From Cyrtodaria siliqua (Eukaryota; Mollusca; Bivalvia; Adapedonta; Hiatellidae): a stretch of DNA of 64,000 nucleotides. Below the pieces are notes generated by a model. That model was not told the origin of the DNA and ran no database searches. It saw nothing but the letters and a program-made list of their open reading frames with translations. Position numbers and translations under genes: made by a program. Below, piece after piece: positions 40,601-53,480 of the stretch (positions within the stretch are counted from its first letter, which is position 1; every line of letters starts with the position of its first letter). The stretch is from NCBI GenBank assembly GCA_037043455.1, contig JAWPHD010011274.1:1-64000 (forward strand), in the 5' to 3' direction.

Positions 40601-43600
40601 ACGGCAATTTTTCACATTTTACGTCATTGACGTCATCGTATTTTGGTTCCTATGGCAACAATTTACCAACGTTGCGTTTTGAGTGGACTTTATTTTTGAA
40701 AAGTAAATTGAAAGGCCTTACAAATGGTACATATGTTCTTGATAACAATTTCAACCGTTACTGAGATATAGGTGGTTATTGGTGTTTACACCTATCGCTT
40801 ACCTATGACCTTGACCTTTGACCTGGTGACCTGATTTTCCCAGACTTGGTCAAGGTCACATAGTGGCACATATATGAGGGCATTGTTGGCGCTAGCTGGT
40901 TCGGTTTTCGAAATATACTTAGAAGTTTCTATTTTAGCCTGTTTAAAATTAAACCACTATGGCCGCCATATCCGATGACGTCATCAAATATTTTTCACAC
41001 GATCGATAGAAGATGATGAAAACATGATTGTGGTAAAGTTTCAAAATGGTCATGCAATAATTGTATTTTTGACGATTATTTCCAGTTTTTAAGCGTCTGG
41101 CGTCTCTGACGCCATCACGTTATGACGTCATGACCCCGCATGACCTTCTTGCACAACTAGACCATGACCTTTACAATCTGTGAAAGTTTCATTCAAATCC
41201 GATCATAAATATCTGAGATCTAGCGCGAACAAGATTTTCATCATGACGTCACTGGCGGCCATCTTGGTTGACGTCATGACCCCAAAAGCTTCGCGGCACT
41301 ATTCCAGAATGAGCTCTATCACTGTGTAAACTTTAGAGGCCGTGCGACCAGTCTTACTATGAAAAGTGGCGGTCAGAAGAATAAAGTCAAAATCTTGCCG
41401 AACAACAACAATAGGTCTTTCCACTGGAAGGTGGAAAGCCCTAATAATGGTTTCGCGTATCTGTATGTGCGTGCAAGACGGGTACTGCGTTACGCCCGAC
41501 ACTGAATATTTAGGTCTGAGCTATGTATCATCTTCACGTGTATACATTCGTCTGCCCCACGTCCCACCCATACGCACATTATTTGGCGAAGTTTCATCAT
41601 TATCAGACTGGAAATCTTTAGGGAGAGAAGCGTGAACAAGGTATTTCTTAGATATTCGCTGGCGGCCATACTGAATGTCGCAGCGACCCAAAAAATTGCA
41701 ATGCACAACTACAAGATAAGTACATTATTTTGACAAAGATTCACCAAGAAGGGACATGTAGTTCTTGGGCAGAAGCGATTTTAATCTTCTTTAGTTTCTA
41801 CGTTACTGTGACGTCATTAATGACGTCAGCTAAAAATAAACTTCACGTTCGTATTTGCAATCATATGTTCTACAAAACTGACAAATTTTACGTGTCTACG
41901 GCAATTTTTCACATTTTACGTCATTGACGTCATCGTATTTTGGTTCCTATGGCAACAATTTACCAACGTTGCGTTTTGAGTGGACTTTATTTTTGAAAAG
42001 TAAATTGAAAGGCCTTACAAATGGTACATATGTTCTTGATAACAATTTCAACCGTTACTGAGATATAGGTGGTTATTGGTGTTTACACCTATCGCTTACC
42101 TATGACCTTGACCTTTGACCTGGTGACCTGATTTTCCCAGACTTGGTCAAGGTCACATAGTGGCACATATTTGAGGGCATTGTTGGCGCTAGCTGGTTCG
42201 GTTTTCGAAATATACTTAGAAGTTTCTATTTTAGCCTGTTTAAAATTAAACCACTATGGCCGCCATATCCGATGACGTCATCAAATATTTTTCACACGAT
42301 CGATAGAAGATGATGAAAACATGATTGTGGTAAAGTTTCAAAATGGTCATGCAATAATTGTATTTTTGACGATTATTTCCAGTTTTTAAGCGTCTGGCGT
42401 CTCTGACGCCATCACGTTATGACGTCATGACCCCGCATGACCTTCTTGCACAACTAGACCATGACCTTTACAATCTGTGAAAGTTTCATTCAAATCCGAT
42501 CATAAATATCTGAGATCTAGTGCGAACAAGATTTTCATCATGACGTCACTGGCGGCCATCTTGGTTGACGTCATGACCCCAAAAGCTTCGCGGCACTATT
42601 CCAGAATGAGCTCTATCACTGTGTAAACTTTAGAGGCCGTGCGACCAGTCTTACTATGAAAAGTGGCGGTCAGAAGAATAAAGTCAAAATCTTGCCGAAC
42701 AACAACAATAGGTCTTTCCACTGGAAGGTGGAAAGCCCTAATAATGGTTTCGCGTATCTGTATGTGCGTGCAAGACGGGTACTGCGTTACGCCCGACACT
42801 GAATATTTAGGTCTGAGCTATGTATCATCTTCACGTGTATACATTCGTCTGCCCCACGTCCCACCCATACGCACATTATTTGGCGAAGTTTCATCATTAT
42901 CAGACTGGAAATCTTTAGGGAGAGAAGCGTGAACAAGGTATTTCTTAGATATTCGCTGGCGGCCATACTGAATGTCGCAGCGACCCAAAAAATTGCAATG
43001 CACAACTACAAGATAAGTACATTATTTTGACAAAGATTCACCAAGAAGGGACATGTAGTTCTTGGGCAGAAGCGATTTTAATCTTCTTTAGTTTCTACGT
43101 TACTGTGACGTCATTAATGACGTCAGCTAAAAATAAACTTCACGTTCGTATTTGCAATCATATGTTCTACAAAACTGACAAATTTTACGTGTCTACGGCA
43201 ATTTTTCACATTTTACGTCATTGACGTCATCGTATTTTGGTTCCTATGGCAACAATTTACCAACGTTGCGTTTTGAGTGGACTTTATTTTTGAAAAGTAA
43301 ATTGAAAGGCCTTACAAATGGTACATATGTTCTTGATAACAATTTCAACCGTTACTGAGATATAGGTGGTTATTGGTGTTTACACCTATCGCTTACCTAT
43401 GACCTTGACCTTTGACCTGGTGACCTGATTTTCCCAGACTTGGTCAAGGTCACATAGTGGCACATATATGAGGGCATTGTTGGCGCTAGCTGGTTCGGTT
43501 TTCGAAATATACTTAGAAGTTTCTATTTTAGCCTGTTTAAAATTAAACCACTATGGCCGCCATATCCGATGACGTCATCAAATATTTTTCACACGATCGA

Positions 43601-46600
43601 TAGAAGATGATGAAAACATGATTGTGGTAAAGTTTCAAAATGGTCATGCAATAATTGTATTTTTGACGATTATTTCCAGTTTTTAAGCGTCTGGCGTCTC
43701 TGACGCCATCACGTTATGACGTCATGACCCCGCATGACCTTCTTGCACAACTAGACCATGACCTTTACAATCTGTGAAAGTTTCATTCAAATCCGATCAT
43801 AAATATCTGAGATCTAGCGCGAACAAGATTTTCATCATGACGTCACTGGCGGCCATCTTGGTTGACGTCATGACCCCAAAAGCTTCGCGGCACTATTCCA
43901 GAATGAGCTCTATCACTGTGTAAACTTTAGAGGCCGTGCGACCAGTCTTACTATGAAAAGTGGCGGTCAGAAGAATAAAGTCAAAATCTTGCCGAACAAC
44001 AACAATAGGTCTTTCCACTGGAAGGTGGAAAGCCCTAATAATGGTTTCGCGTATCTGTATGTGCGTGCAAGACGGGTACTGCGTTACGCCCGACACTGAA
44101 TATTTAGGTCTGAGCTATGTATCATCTTCACGTGTATACATTCGTCTGCCCCACGTCCCACCCATACGCACATTATTTGGCGAAGTTTCATCATTATCAG
44201 ACTGGAAATCTTTAGGGAGAGAAGCGTGAACAAGGTATTTCTTAGATATTCGCTGGCGGCCATACTGAATGTCGCAGCGACCCAAAAAATTGCAATGCAC
44301 AACTACAAGATAAGTACATTATTTTGACAAAGATTCACCAAGAAGGGACATGTAGTTCTTGGGCAGAAGCGATTTTAATCTTCTTTAGTTTCTACGTTAC
44401 TGTGACGTCATTAATGACGTCAGCTAAAAATAAACTTCACGTTCGTATTTGCAATCATATGTTCTACAAAACTGACAAATTTTACGTGTCTACGGCAATT
44501 TTTCACATTTTACGTCATTGACGTCATCGTATTTTGGTTCCTATGGCAACAATTTACCAACGTTGCGTTTTGAGTGGACTTTATTTTTGAAAAGTAAATT
44601 GAAAGGCCTTACAAATGGTACATATGTTCTTGATAACAATTACAACCGTTACTGAGATATAGGTGGTTATTGGTGTTTACACCTATCGCTTACCTATGAC
44701 CTTGACCTTTGACCTGGTGACCTGATTTTCCCAGACTTGGTCAAGGTCACATAGTGGCACATATTTGAGGGCATTGTTGGCGCTAGCTGGTTCGGTTTTC
44801 GAAATATACTTAGAAGTTTCTATTTTAGCCTGTTTAAAATTAAACCACTATGGCCGCCATATCCGATGACGTCATCAAATATTTTTCACACGATCGATAG
44901 AAGATGATGAAAACATGATTGTGGTAAAGTTTCAAAATGGTCATGCAATAATTGTATTTTTGATGATTATTTCCAGTTTTTAAGCGTCTGGCGTCTCTGA
45001 CGCCATCACGTTATGACGTCATGACCCCGCATGACCTTCTTGCACAACTAGACCATGACCTTTACAATCTGTGAAAGTTTCATTCAAATCCGATCATAAA
45101 TATCTGAGATCTAGTGCGAACAAGATTTTCATCATGACGTCACTGGCGGCCATCTTGGTTGACGTCATGACCCCAAAAGCTTCGCGGCACTATTCCAGAA
45201 TGAGCTCTATCACTGTGTAAACTTTAGAGGCCGTGCGACCAGTCTTACTATGAAAAGTGGCGGTCAGAAGAATAAAGTCAAAATCTTGCCGAACAACAAC
45301 AATAGGTCTTTCCACTGGAAGGTGGAAAGCCCTAATAATGGTTTCGCGTATCTGTATGTGCGTGCAAGACGGGTACTGCGTTACGCCCGACACTGAATAT
45401 TTAGGTCTGAGCTATGTATCATCTTCACGTGTATACATTCGTCTGCCCCACGTCCCACCCATACGCACATTATTTGGCGAAGTTTCATCATTATCAGACT
45501 GGAAATCTTTAGGGAGAGAAGCGTGAACAAGGTATTTCTTAGATATTCGCTGGCGGCCATACTGAATGTCGCAGCGACCCAAAAAATTGCAATGCACAAC
45601 TACAAGATAAGTACATTATTTTGACAAAGATTCACCAAGAAGGGACATGTAGTTCTTGGGCAGAAGCGATTTTAATCTTCTTTAGTTTCTACGTTACTGT
45701 GACGTCATTAATGACGTCAGCTAAAAATAAACTTCACGTTCGTATTTGCAATCATATGTTCTACAAAACTGACAAATTTTACGTGTCTACGGCAATTTTT
45801 CACATTTTACGTCATTGACGTCATCGTATTTTGGTTCCTATGGCAACAATTTACCAACGTTGCGTTTTGAGTGGACTTTATTTTTGAAAAGTAAATTGAA
45901 AGGCCTTACAAATGGTACATATGTTCTTGATAACAATTTCAACCGTTACTGAGATATAGGTGGTTATTGGTGTTTACACCTATCGCTTACCTATGACCTT
46001 GACCTTTGACCTGGTGACCTGATTTTCCCAGACTTGGTCAAGGTCACATAGTGGCACATATATGAGGGCATTGTTGGCGCTAGCTGGTTCGGTTTTCGAA
46101 ATATACTTAGAAGTTTCTATTTTAGCCTGTTTAAAATTAAACCACTATGGCCGCCATATCCGATGACGTCATCAAATATTTTTCACACGATCGATAGAAG
46201 ATGATGAAAACATGATTGTGGTAAAGTTTCAAAATGGTCATGCAATAATTGTATTTTTGACGATTATTTCCAGTTTTTAAGCGTCTGGCGTCTCTGACGC
46301 CATCACGTTATGACGTCATGACCCCGCATGACCTTCTTGCACAACTAGACCATGACCTTTACAATCTGTGAAAGTTTCATTCAAATCCGATCATAAATAT
46401 CTGAGATCTAGCGCGAACAAGATTTTCATCATGACGTCACTGGCGGCCATCTTGGTTGACGTCATGACCCCAAAAGCTTCGCGGCACTATTCCAGAATGA
46501 GCTCTATCACTGTGTAAACTTTAGAGGCCGTGCGACCAGTCTTACTATGAAAAGTGGCGGTCAGAAGAATAAAGTCAAAATCTTGCCGAACAACAACAAT

Positions 46601-49600
46601 AGGTCTTTCCACTGGAAGGTGGAAAGCCCTAATAATGGTTTCGCGTATCTGTATGTGCGTGCAAGACGGGTACTGCGTTACGCCCGACACTGAATATTTA
46701 GGTCTGAGCTATGTATCATCTTCACGTGTATACATTCGTCTGCCCCACGTCCCACCCATACGCACATTATTTGGCGAAGTTTCATCATTATCAGACTGGA
46801 AATCTTTAGGGAGAGAAGCGTGAACAAGGTATTTCTTAGATATTCGCTGGCGGCCATACTGAATGTCGCAGCGACCCAAAAAATTGCAATGCACAACTAC
46901 AAGATAAGTACATTATTTTGACAAAGATTCACCAAGAAGGGACATGTAGTTCTTGGGCAGAAGCGATTTTAATCTTCTTTAGTTTCTACGTTACTGTGAC
47001 GTCATTAATGACGTCAGCTAAAAATAAACTTCACGTTCGTATTTGCAATCATATGTTCTACAAAACTGACAAATTTTACGTGTCTACGGCAATTTTTCAC
47101 ATTTTACGTCATTGACGTCATCGTATTTTGGTTCCTATGGCAACAATTTACCAACGTTGCGTTTTGAGTGGACTTTATTTTTGAAAAGTAAATTGAAAGG
47201 CCTTACAAATGGTACATATGTTCTTGATAACAATTTCAACCGTTACTGAGATATAGGTGGTTATTGGTGTTTACACCTATCGCTTACCTATGACCTTGAC
47301 CTTTGACCTGGTGACCTGATTTTCCCAGACTTGGTCAAGGTCACATAGTGGCACATATTTGAGGGCATTGTTGGCGCTAGCTGGTTCGGTTTTCGAAATA
47401 TACTTAGAAGTTTCTATTTTAGCCTGTTTAAAATTAAACCACTATGGCCGCCATATCCGATGACGTCATCAAATATTTTTCACACGATCGATAGAAGATG
47501 ATGAAAACATGATTGTGGTAAAGTTTCAAAATGGTCATGCAATAATTGTATTTTTGACGATTATTTCCAGTTTTTAAGCGTCTGGCGTCTCTGACGCCAT
47601 CACGTTATGACGTCATGACCCCGCATGACCTTCTTGCACAACTAGACCATGACCTTTACAATCTGTGAAAGTTTCATTCAAATCCGATCATAAATATCTG
47701 AGATCTAGTGCGAACAAGATTTTCATCATGACGTCACTGGCGGCCATCTTGGTTGACGTCATGACCCCAAAAGCTTCGCGGCACTATTCCAGAATGAGCT
47801 CTATCACTGTGTAAACTTTAGAGGCCGTGCGACCAGTCTTACTATGAAAAGTGGCGGTCAGAAGAATAAAGTCAAAATCTTGCCGAACAACAACAATAGG
47901 TCTTTCCACTGGAAGGTGGAAAGCCCTAATAATGGTTTCGCGTATCTGTATGTGCGTGCAAGACGGGTACTGCGTTACGCCCGACACTGAATATTTAGGT
48001 CTGAGCTATGTATCATCTTCACGTGTATACATTCGTCTGCCCCACGTCCCACCCATACGCACATTATTTGGCGAAGTTTCATCATTATCAGACTGGAAAT
48101 CTTTAGGGAGAGAAGCGTGAACAAGGTATTTCTTAGATATTCGCTGGCGGCCATACTGAATGTCGCAGCGACCCAAAAAATTGCAATGCACAACTACAAG
48201 ATAAGTACATTATTTTGACAAAGATTCACCAAGAAGGGACATGTAGTTCTTGGGCAGAAGCGATTTTAATCTTCTTTAGTTTCTACGTTACTGTGACGTC
48301 ATTAATGACGTCAGCTAAAAATAAACTTCACGTTCGTATTTGCAATCATATGTTCTACAAAACTGACAAATTTTACGTGTCTACGGCAATTTTTCACATT
48401 TTACGTCATTGACGTCATCGTATTTTGGTTCCTATGGCAACAATTTACCAACGTTGCGTTTTGAGTGGACTTTATTTTTGAAAAGTAAATTGAAAGGCCT
48501 TACAAATGGTACATATGTTCTTGATAACAATTTCAACCGTTACTGAGATATAGGTGGTTATTGGTGTTTACACCTATCGCTTACCTATGACCTTGACCTT
48601 TGACCTGGTGACCTGATTTTCCCAGACTTGGTCAAGGTCACATAGTGGCACATATATGAGGGCATTGTTGGCGCTAGCTGGTTCGGTTTTCGAAATATAC
48701 TTAGAAGTTTCTATTTTAGCCTGTTTAAAATTAAACCACTATGGCCGCCATATCCGATGACGTCATCAAATATTTTTCACACGATCGATAGAAGATGATG
48801 AAAACATGATTGTGGTAAAGTTTCAAAATGGTCATGCAATAATTGTATTTTTGACGATTATTTCCAGTTTTTAAGCGTCTGGCGTCTCTGACGCCATCAC
48901 GTTATGACGTCATGACCCCGCATGACCTTCTTGCACAACTAGACCATGACCTTTACAATCTGTGAAAGTTTCATTCAAATCCGATCATAAATATCTGAGA
49001 TCTAGCGCGAACAAGATTTTCATCATGACGTCACTGGCGGCCATCTTGGTTGACGTCATGACCCCAAAAGCTTCGCGGCACTATTCCAGAATGAGCTCTA
49101 TCACTGTGTAAACTTTAGAGGCCGTGCGACCAGTCTTACTATGAAAAGTGGCGGTCAGAAGAATAAAGTCAAAATCTTGCCGAACAACAACAATAGGTCT
49201 TTCCACTGGAAGGTGGAAAGCCCTAATAATGGTTTCGCGTATCTGTATGTGCGTGCAAGACGGGTACTGCGTTACGCCCGACACTGAATATTTAGGTCTG
49301 AGCTATGTATCATCTTCACGTGTATACATTCGTCTGCCCCACGTCCCACCCATACGCACATTATTTGGCGAAGTTTCATCATTATCAGACTGGAAATCTT
49401 TAGGGAGAGAAGCGTGAACAAGGTATTTCTTAGATATTCGCTGGCGGCCATACTGAATGTCGCAGCGACCCAAAAAATTGCAATGCACAACTACAAGATA
49501 AGTACATTATTTTGACAAAGATTCACCAAGAAGGGACATGTAGTTCTTGGGCAGAAGCGATTTTAATCTTCTTTAGTTTCTACGTTACTGTGACGTCATT

Positions 49601-52600
49601 AATGACGTCAGCTAAAAATAAACTTCACGTTCGTATTTGCAATCATATGTTCTACAAAACTGACAAATTTTACGTGTCTACGGCAATTTTTCACATTTTA
49701 CGTCATTGACGTCATCGTATTTTGGTTCCTATGGCAACAATTTACCAACGTTGCGTTTTGAGTGGACTTTATTTTTGAAAAGTAAATTGAAAGGCCTTAC
49801 AAATGGTACATATGTTCTTGATAACAATTTCAACCGTTACTGAGATATAGGTGGTTATTGGTGTTTACACCTATCGCTTACCTATGACCTTGACCTTTGA
49901 CCTGGTGACCTGATTTTCCCAGACTTGGTCAAGGTCACATAGTGGCACATATTTGAGGGCATTGTTGGCGCTAGCTGGTTCGGTTTTCGAAATATACTTA
50001 GAAGTTTCTATTTTAGCCTGTTTAAAATTAAACCACTATGGCCGCCATATCCGATGACGTCATCAAATATTTTTCACACGATCGATAGAAGATGATGAAA
50101 ACATGATTGTGGTAAAGTTTCAAAATGGTCATGCAATAATTGTATTTTTGACGATTATTTCCAGTTTTTAAGCGTCTGGCGTCTCTGACGCCATCACGTT
50201 ATGACGTCATGACCCCGCATGACCTTCTTGCACAACTAGACCATGACCTTTACAATCTGTGAAAGTTTCATTCAAATCCGATCATAAATATCTGAGATCT
50301 AGCGCGAACAAGATTTTCATCATGACGTCACTGGCGGCCATCTTGGTTGACGTCATGACCCCAAAAGCTTCGCGGCACTATTCCAGAATGAGCTCTATCA
50401 CTGTGTAAACTTTAGAGGCCGTGCGACCAGTCTTACTATGAAAAGTGGCGGTCAGAAGAATAAAGTCAAAATCTTGCCGAACAACAACAATAGGTCTTTC
50501 CACTGGAAGGTGGAAAGCCCTAATAATGGTTTCGCGTATCTGTATGTGCGTGCAAGACGGGTACTGCGTTACGCCCGACACTGAATATTTAGGTCTGAGC
50601 TATGTATCATCTTCACGTGTATACATTCGTCTGCCCCACGTCCCACCCATACGCACATTATTTGGCGAAGTTTCATCATTATCAGACTGGAAATCTTTAG
50701 GGAGAGAAGCGTGAACAAGGTATTTCTTAGATATTCGCTGGCGGCCATACTGAATGTCGCAGCGACCCAAAAAATTGCAATGCACAACTACAAGATAAGT
50801 ACATTATTTTGACAAAGATTCACCAAGAAGGGACATGTAGTTCTTGGGCAGAAGCGATTTTAATCTTCTTTAGTTTCTACGTTACTGTGACGTCATTAAT
50901 GACGTCAGCTAAAAATAAACTTCACGTTCGTATTTGCAATCATATGTTCTACAAAACTGACAAATTTTACGTGTCTACGGCAATTTTTCACATTTTACGT
51001 CATTGACGTCATCGTATTTTGGTTCCTATGGCAACAATTTACCAACGTTGCGTTTTGAGTGGACTTTATTTTTGAAAAGTAAATTGAAAGGCCTTACAAA
51101 TGGTACATATGTTCTTGATAACAATTTCAACCGTTACTGAGATATAGGTGGTTATTGGTGTTTACACCTATCGCTTACCTATGACCTTGACCTTTGACCT
51201 GGTGACCTGATTTTCCCAGACTTGGTCAAGGTCACATAGTGGCACATATATGAGGGCATTGTTGGCGCTAGCTGGTTCGGTTTTCGAAATATACTTAGAA
51301 GTTTCTATTTTAGCCTGTTTAAAATTAAACCACTATGGCCGCCATATCCGATGACGTCATCAAATATTTTTCACACGATCGATAGAAGATGATGAAAACA
51401 TGATTGTGGTAAAGTTTCAAAATGGTCATGCAATAATTGTATTTTTGACGATTATTTCCAGTTTTTAAGCGTCTGGCGTCTCTGACGCCATCACGTTATG
51501 ACGTCATGACCCCGCATGACCTTCTTGCACAACTAGACCATGACCTTTACAATCTGTGAAAGTTTCATTCAAATCCGATCATAAATATCTGAGATCTAGC
51601 GCGAACAAGATTTTCATCATGACGTCACTGGCGGCCATCTTGGTTGACGTCATGACCCCAAAAGCTTCGCGGCACTATTCCAGAATGAGCTCTATCACTG
51701 TGTAAACTTTAGAGGCCGTGCGACCAGTCTTACTATGAAAAGTGGCGGTCAGAAGAATAAAGTCAAAATCTTGCCGAACAACAACAATAGGTCTTTCCAC
51801 TGGAAGGTGGAAAGCCCTAATAATGGTTTCGCGTATCTGTATGTGCGTGCAAGACGGGTACTGCGTTACGCCCGACACTGAATATTTAGGTCTGAGCTAT
51901 GTATCATCTTCACGTGTATACATTCGTCTGCCCCACGTCCCACCCATACGCACATTATTTGGCGAAGTTTCATCATTATCAGACTGGAAATCTTTAGGGA
52001 GAGAAGCGTGAACAAGGTATTTCTTAGATATTCGCTGGCGGCCATACTGAATGTCGCAGCGACCCAAAAAATTGCAATGCACAACTACAAGATAAGTACA
52101 TTATTTTGACAAAGATTCACCAAGAAGGGACATGTAGTTCTTGGGCAGAAGCGATTTTAATCTTTAGTTTCTACGTTACTGTGACGTCATTAATGACGTC
52201 AGCTAAAAATAAACTTCACGTTCGTATTTGCAATCATATGTTCTACAAAACTGACAAATTTTACGTGTCTACGGCAATTTTTCACATTTTACGTCATTGA
52301 CGTCATCGTATTTTGGTTCCTATGGCAACAATTTACCAACGTTGCGTTTTGAGTGGACTTTATTTTTGAAAAGTAAATTGAAAGGCCTTACAAATGGTAC
52401 ATATGTTCTTGATAACAATTTCAACCGTTACTGAGATATAGGTGGTTATTGGTGTTTACACCTATCGCTTACCTATGACCTTGACCTTTGACCTGGTGAC
52501 CTGATTTTCCCAGACTTGGTCAAGGTCACATAGTGGCACATATTTGAGGGCATTGTTGGCGCTAGCTGGTTCGGTTTTCGAAATATACTTAGAAGTTTCT

Positions 52601-53118
52601 ATTTTAGCCTGTTTAAAATTAAACCACTATGGCCGCCATATCCGATGACGTCATCAAATATTTTTCACACGATCGATAGAAGATGATGAAAACATGATTG
52701 TGGTAAAGTTTCAAAATGGTCATGCAATAATTGTATTTTTGACGATTATTTCCAGTTTTTAAGCGTCTGGCGTCTCTGACGCCATCACGTTATGACGTCA
52801 TGACCCCGCATGACCTTCTTGCACAACTAGACCATGACCTTTACAATCTGTGAAAGTTTCATTCAAATCCGATCATAAATATCTGAGATCTAGCGCGAAC
52901 AAGATTTTCATCATGACGTCACTGGCGGCCATCTTGGTTGACGTCATGACCCCAAAAGCTTCGCGGCACTATTCCAGAATGAGCTCTATCACTGTGTAAA
53001 CTTTAGAGGCCGTGCGACCAGTCTTACTATGAAAAGTGGCGGTCAGAAGAATAAAGTCAAAATCTTGCCGAACAACAACAATAGGTCTTTCCACTGGAAG
53101 GTGGAAAGCCCTAATAAT
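19681..53118. repeat. Dimeric higher-order-repeat domain of the array
   Basis: Two monomer types, 'cacatatttgag' (T) and 'cacatatatgag' (A), alternate. From the copy at 19681 the order is A T A T A T A T T A T T A, then strict T A alternation from 36542 to 52106. In the stretch 36542-47784 the T copies also carry 'agatctagtgcg' (at about 37329, 39925, 42517, 45110 and 47705), while the A copies keep 'agcgcg'. Linked variants at a two-unit period show that a block of about 2594 bp has been amplified. The last two T copies have reverted to 'agcgcg'. Confidence 0.85.
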
Positions 53119-53279
53119 AAGAATAAACAGAACGAAAACAAGAGGTCTTTCCACTGAAAGGTGGAAAGCCCTAATAAACAGAACGAACACAAGAGGTTTT
53201 CCACTGAAAAGTGGAAAGCCCTAATAAGAATAAACAGAACGAACACAATAGGTCTTTCCACTGAAAGGTGGAAAGCCCT
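53083..53279. repeat. Hairpin minisatellite at the right edge of the array (four hairpins)
   Basis: The last satellite unit matches up to 53118. From there the hairpin core is repeated: hairpins lie at 53083-53112 (belonging to the unit), 53143-53172, 53193-53222 (one base shorter, ggttttcc) and 53250-53279. They are separated by spacers of the type 'aataagaataaacagaacg', absent from the monomer. Spacings are 60, 50 and 57 bp. Each hairpin is a ctttccac / gtggaaag stem with a short loop. The arrangement recalls tandem cores of non-autonomous elements. Confidence 0.85.
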
Positions 53280-53280
53280 A

Positions 53281-53480
53281 ATAATAAATGAAGGTGATTG
53301 AGAGATCACAATGCAGAATATTTATTTTTTCAGAATAACAAGGGTCATACATGTAACTCTGCAGTTACTTATCCGATCTGGGTGATTTTCGAATTTATCC
53401 CAGCTTTCATTGCTATTAACATTCTGTGTAAGTTTGGTAAAGATCAAATAATAAATGACGGTGCTAGAGTGTTCACAAGG
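53281..53480 (+). repeat. Dispersed repeat module, left copy
   Basis: Begins 'ataataaatgaaggtgattg' and contains 'aacaagggtcatacat', 'tccgatctgggtgattttcg' and 'agtttggtaaagatc'. A copy with only scattered differences lies at 54963-55155. It starts immediately at the end of the hairpin minisatellite, sharing the AT-rich 'taataa'. Confidence 0.85.

Larger units (their letters stand above)
47..53118. repeat. Satellite array, about 41 head-to-tail copies of a 1297/1300-bp unit
   Basis: The landmark 'ttgacaaagattcaccaa' recurs at 202, 1499, 2799, 4099, 5399, 6699, 7996 and so on to 52103, giving 41 copies in one orientation without interruption. Steps are 1297 bp or 1300 bp, with a few of 1296 or 1298. 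The 3-bp difference is one CAA in a short CAA tract. Copies differ by only a few scattered substitutions each, so the array is strongly homogenised. No long ORF, rRNA, histone or snRNA gene was recognised in the unit. It is rich in short palindromes (TGACGTCA, CACGTG, three hairpins), annotated below in the first copy. Role unknown: a long-unit satellite of centromeric, heterochromatic or other type, or an amplified regulatory segment. Confidence 0.97.

Noticed and set aside
47..53118. CRISPR array, rDNA spacer or histone cluster
   Set aside because: The 1.3-kb units have no short repeat/unique spacer structure, no rRNA, 5S or histone sequence, and the window is eukaryotic.
47..53118. Telomeric repeat
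   Set aside because: No TTAGGG or similar short telomere repeat is present anywhere in the window.
53043..53309. 88-codon minus-strand ORF with repeated 'RAFHLSVER' type peptides
   Set aside because: The peptide repetition mirrors the hairpin minisatellite and is not a repeat protein.
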